From positions 1 to 42,199 of the forward strand of contig CAJTMB010000028.1 of NCBI GenBank assembly GCA_910577105.1: a DNA stretch of 42,199 nt, given 5' to 3'. Position numbers and translations under genes: made by a program. Shown here one piece after another: positions 40,516 to 42,199 of the stretch (positions are counted from its first letter, which is position 1; each line of letters starts with the position of its first letter). Below the pieces are notes generated by a model. It saw only the letters and a list, made by a program, of their open reading frames with translations. It did not search any database and was not told where the DNA came from. Source of the stretch: an uncultured Lachnospiraceae bacterium (GTDB taxonomy: Bacteria > Bacillota > Clostridia > Lachnospirales > Lachnospiraceae).

Positions 40516-41650
40516 TTACATCCGCCTTGTCAACCCAACCGTAAACGCCTTTTCCGTCCTGTGATATGCAATGATACGGGTGTGTGCCTTTGGTATTTAC
40601 GGCGGTCACTCTGCAAACGCTTGTTACTTCCTTGTGTACGGCTGCCTGTGCTGCCGTAGAGGACTTGTAGACCGGTCCCCCTGTGAATGTTACCGTATCC
40701 CCTTTGGAAACGCTTTTAGGGGCGTTCCCTGCGGTCGTGGATACCTCTTTTACAGATTCCGCATTGACCCAACCGTAAACGCCTTTTCCGTCCTGCGATA
40801 TGCAATGATACGGGTGTGTGCCTTTGGCGTTTACCGCCGTTACCTTGCAGACGCTTACAACGTCCTTTTCCTTGGCTGTCTGTGCTGCCGTAGAGGATAC
40901 ATACACGCCACCGCCTATAAATGTCACTGTATCGCCTTTCTGTAATGCCCCTGTGGCGTTCTGTGTGCCGTTTCCTGCGGGTTTTTGCTTGTCAGCGTCC
41001 TTTTTATCGTCTGCCTTTTTTAAATCGCTTAAATTGGACGCTTTGACAGCTTCGTATACCTTGCCCCTACGGCTTGCATACTGCCCCATTACGCTATCTT
41101 TTAAAGCGTAGGCGTGTATTTCTTCAAGTCCTACCTTTTCCACCCCTCCAAGGTCATTTCCTGCGGTCGTGGCTATCCTTTTGCTTGCACCGCTTCCCCC
41201 TTGGTTTTCCAAGTCCGCATAATAGGCAAGTGCCTTTAAAGACATAACGCCGACCTTAACGCCGTTTTTTACATAAGCCGTAATATCAGTGTCCGCCAAA
41301 TCGTCCTGTATTTCTTTCCCCTGCGGTGTAGTAAGCAATTCAGAAATTGCCTTTGCTTCCGCTTCGGTGGCTTCCCTCTCTTTTTTATCCCACGCTTTCG
41401 GGCTGCTTCCTGCAATCTCGTTATAAAGGGATTCCCCCAATATCTCCTTTGCCTGGTCCCGGTCCTTATTTACAACTGCCCGCAATAGGGGCAATGCACG
41501 GCCCCAATATGCGTTCCATTGGCATTTCCCTATACTCATGCCGTGGTTATTGTCGTTTCGGTTTACGCTGCCGTAATTGCCCTCTTGTGCGTAGATGATA
41601 CCGCTTGCCACTTTTACCACTTTTTTAATCTGTGCTGCCGTAACTGCCAT
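40511..41650 (-). CDS. Phage endolysin: lysozyme/chitosanase-like domain plus two SH3-like repeats
   Basis: 379 residues. The catalytic domain (about 1-205) starts 'AQEGNYGSVNRNDN' with Glu23 as the likely acid, then 'SIGKCQWNAYWGRALPLL', a lysozyme/GH46-like pattern seen in clostridial phage endolysins. A Lys/Asp linker (about 206-237) leads to two SH3-like wall-binding repeats (238-303 and 316-379) with 'KGTHPYHCISQDGKGVYGWV'. AGGAGG overlaps the stop of the upstream enzyme gene. Enzyme class is inferred from pattern; the exact bond cut is not known. Confidence 0.78.
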   Translation of the reverse strand: MAVTAAQIKKVVKVASGIIYAQEGNYGSVNRNDNNHGMSIGKCQWNAYWGRALPLLRAVVNKDRDQAKEILGESLYNEIAGSSPKAWDKKEREATEAEAKAISELLTTPQGKEIQDDLADTDITAYVKNGVKVGVMSLKALAYYADLENQGGSGASKRIATTAGNDLGGVEKVGLEEIHAYALKDSVMGQYASRRGKVYEAVKASNLSDLKKADDKKDADKQKPAGNGTQNATGALQKGDTVTFIGGGVYVSSTAAQTAKEKDVVSVCKVTAVNAKGTHPYHCISQDGKGVYGWVNAESVKEVSTTAGNAPKSVSKGDTVTFTGGPVYKSSTAAQAAVHKEVTSVCRVTAVNTKGTHPYHCISQDGKGVYGWVDKADVK

Positions 41651-42092
41651 TGTGTACCTCCTATTTCTTTACGCTCGCCTTGTCAACCCAACCGTAAACT
41701 CCCTTTCCGTCCTGCGATATGCAATGATACGGGTGTGTACCCTTTTCATTGATTGCCGTTACCTCACAACGGCTTGATACGTTTTTGGTCGTGGCTGCCT
41801 GTGCTGCCGTAGAGGACTTGTAGACCGGTCCCCCTGTGAATGTTACCGTATCGCCCTTTGAAACGCTTTTAGGGGCGTTTCCTGCGGTCGTGGATACCTC
41901 TTTTACAGATTCCGCATTGACCCAACCGTAAACGCCTTTCCCGTCCTGCGATATGCAATGATACGGGTGTGTACCTTTGAGGTTTACGGCGGTCACTTCG
42001 CACTTGCTTGTTATGCCCTTGTTTACGGTCGCCTGTGCTGCCGTAGAGGACTTATAGACCGGTCCCCCTGTGAATGTTACCGTATCGCCCTT
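40514..42092 (-). repeat. Four near-identical SH3-like module repeats across two genes
   Basis: Module units lie at about 40514-40705, 40742-40939, 41664-41858 and 41898-42092. The DNA between about 40652-40822 and 41803-41970 is almost identical, including the inter-module linker, which points to recent duplication or gene conversion. Confidence 0.8.
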
Positions 42093-42199
42093 TGAAACGC
42101 TTTTAGGGGCGTTTCCTGCGTTCTGTTCCGTTCCGCCTGCCGTTGCGTTTCCTCCCATAGCTTTCTTAATATCCCTGCGGAATTGTGCCATAGTCAAGC
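41661..42199 (-). CDS. Second phage lysis enzyme, C-terminal part (amidase-type likely), cut by window edge
   Basis: About 178 residues are visible and the frame stays open to the right edge. The visible start 'LTMAQFRRDIKKAMGG' looks like the end of an N-acetylmuramoyl-L-alanine amidase catalytic domain, where 'MAQFR' helices are common; this is inference. Two SH3-like repeats follow (about 36-100 and 114-178). They are nearly identical to those of the next gene. The stop overlaps the ribosome site of the lysozyme-fold gene, so the two are cotranscribed. Confidence 0.7.
   Translation of the reverse strand, partial: LTMAQFRRDIKKAMGGNATAGGTEQNAGNAPKSVSKGDTVTFTGGPVYKSSTAAQATVNKGITSKCEVTAVNLKGTHPYHCISQDGKGVYGWVNAESVKEVSTTAGNAPKSVSKGDTVTFTGGPVYKSSTAAQAATTKNVSSRCEVTAINEKGTHPYHCISQDGKGVYGWVDKASVKK

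Larger units (their letters stand above)
38740..42199. mobile_element. Prophage segment, truncated by the window edge
   Basis: Lysis genes (holin, lysozyme-fold enzyme, amidase-type enzyme), RHH regulators and an ArdC-N-like small protein lie together. The left boundary is uncertain and no integrase or attachment site was seen. The segment continues beyond the right edge. Confidence 0.6.

Noticed and set aside
1..42199. CRISPR array, tRNA or rRNA genes
   Set aside because: No regularly spaced repeats with unique spacers and no tRNA-like cloverleaf or rRNA sequence was noticed by reading; a dedicated scan was not possible.

Overview
The window looks like chromosomal DNA from a Lachnospiraceae-type clostridium (Bacillota). 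The evidence is moderate GC, strong AGGAGG ribosome sites with frequent TTG/GTG starts, FtsX-type ABC transporters paired with two-component systems, a DUF1836 regulator and a PcrA typical of the group. No rRNA, tRNA or CRISPR array was seen. The genus cannot be fixed from this sequence.

Layout. 105-1912 (minus): a KTSC-domain protein, an ECF-like sigma factor, an XRE regulator and an Rrf2/IscR-type regulator, separated by clear intrinsic terminators. 2244-6438 (plus): a compact phosphate-type module of PhoB-like response regulator, PhoR-like kinase and Na/Pi cotransporter with a C-terminal PhoU domain. 6419-15711 (minus): a heterodimeric ABC exporter, a metallophosphoesterase that has lost its first catalytic motifs, and an OmpR regulator, kinase, FtsX permease and ATPase set resembling peptide-antibiotic sensing and resistance operons. 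15825-21300 (minus): a large solute-binding lipoprotein followed by small membrane or secreted proteins of unknown function, with at least one decayed small gene. 21453-24613 (minus): a MacB-like ATPase/permease pair. 24799-35064 (minus): ankyrin lipoprotein-like protein, RlmD-type rRNA methyltransferase, a small acidic membrane protein, PcrA, a PAS-GGDEF-EAL protein, a Tim44/zinc-ribbon protein and an SPFH/zinc-ribbon protein. 35256-36817 (plus): a cysteine-patterned XRE regulator and an orphan NMT1-type binding lipoprotein. 36863-37471 (minus): DUF1836 regulator.

From about 37.6 kb to the right edge the DNA is mobile: an IS30-family transposase, then a prophage segment with a lysis cassette (amidase-type enzyme cut by the window edge, lysozyme-fold enzyme, holin, bidirectional terminator) on the minus strand. 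Beside it is a small regulatory island: two tandem ribbon-helix-helix (RHH) proteins, a 53-residue protein, and an ArdC-N-like protein whose reading frame is broken at an A8 run.

The most unusual signals are in this island. Four copies of a palindrome, TATACTTATATAAGTATA or close variants, occur around its transcription units. Two of them fill the 17-bp spacer of near-consensus sigma-A promoters, next to the RHH genes that are the obvious candidate repressors. The A8 run could be decay, a sequencing error or regulated slippage. The two lysis enzymes carry nearly identical double SH3-like cell-wall-binding modules.
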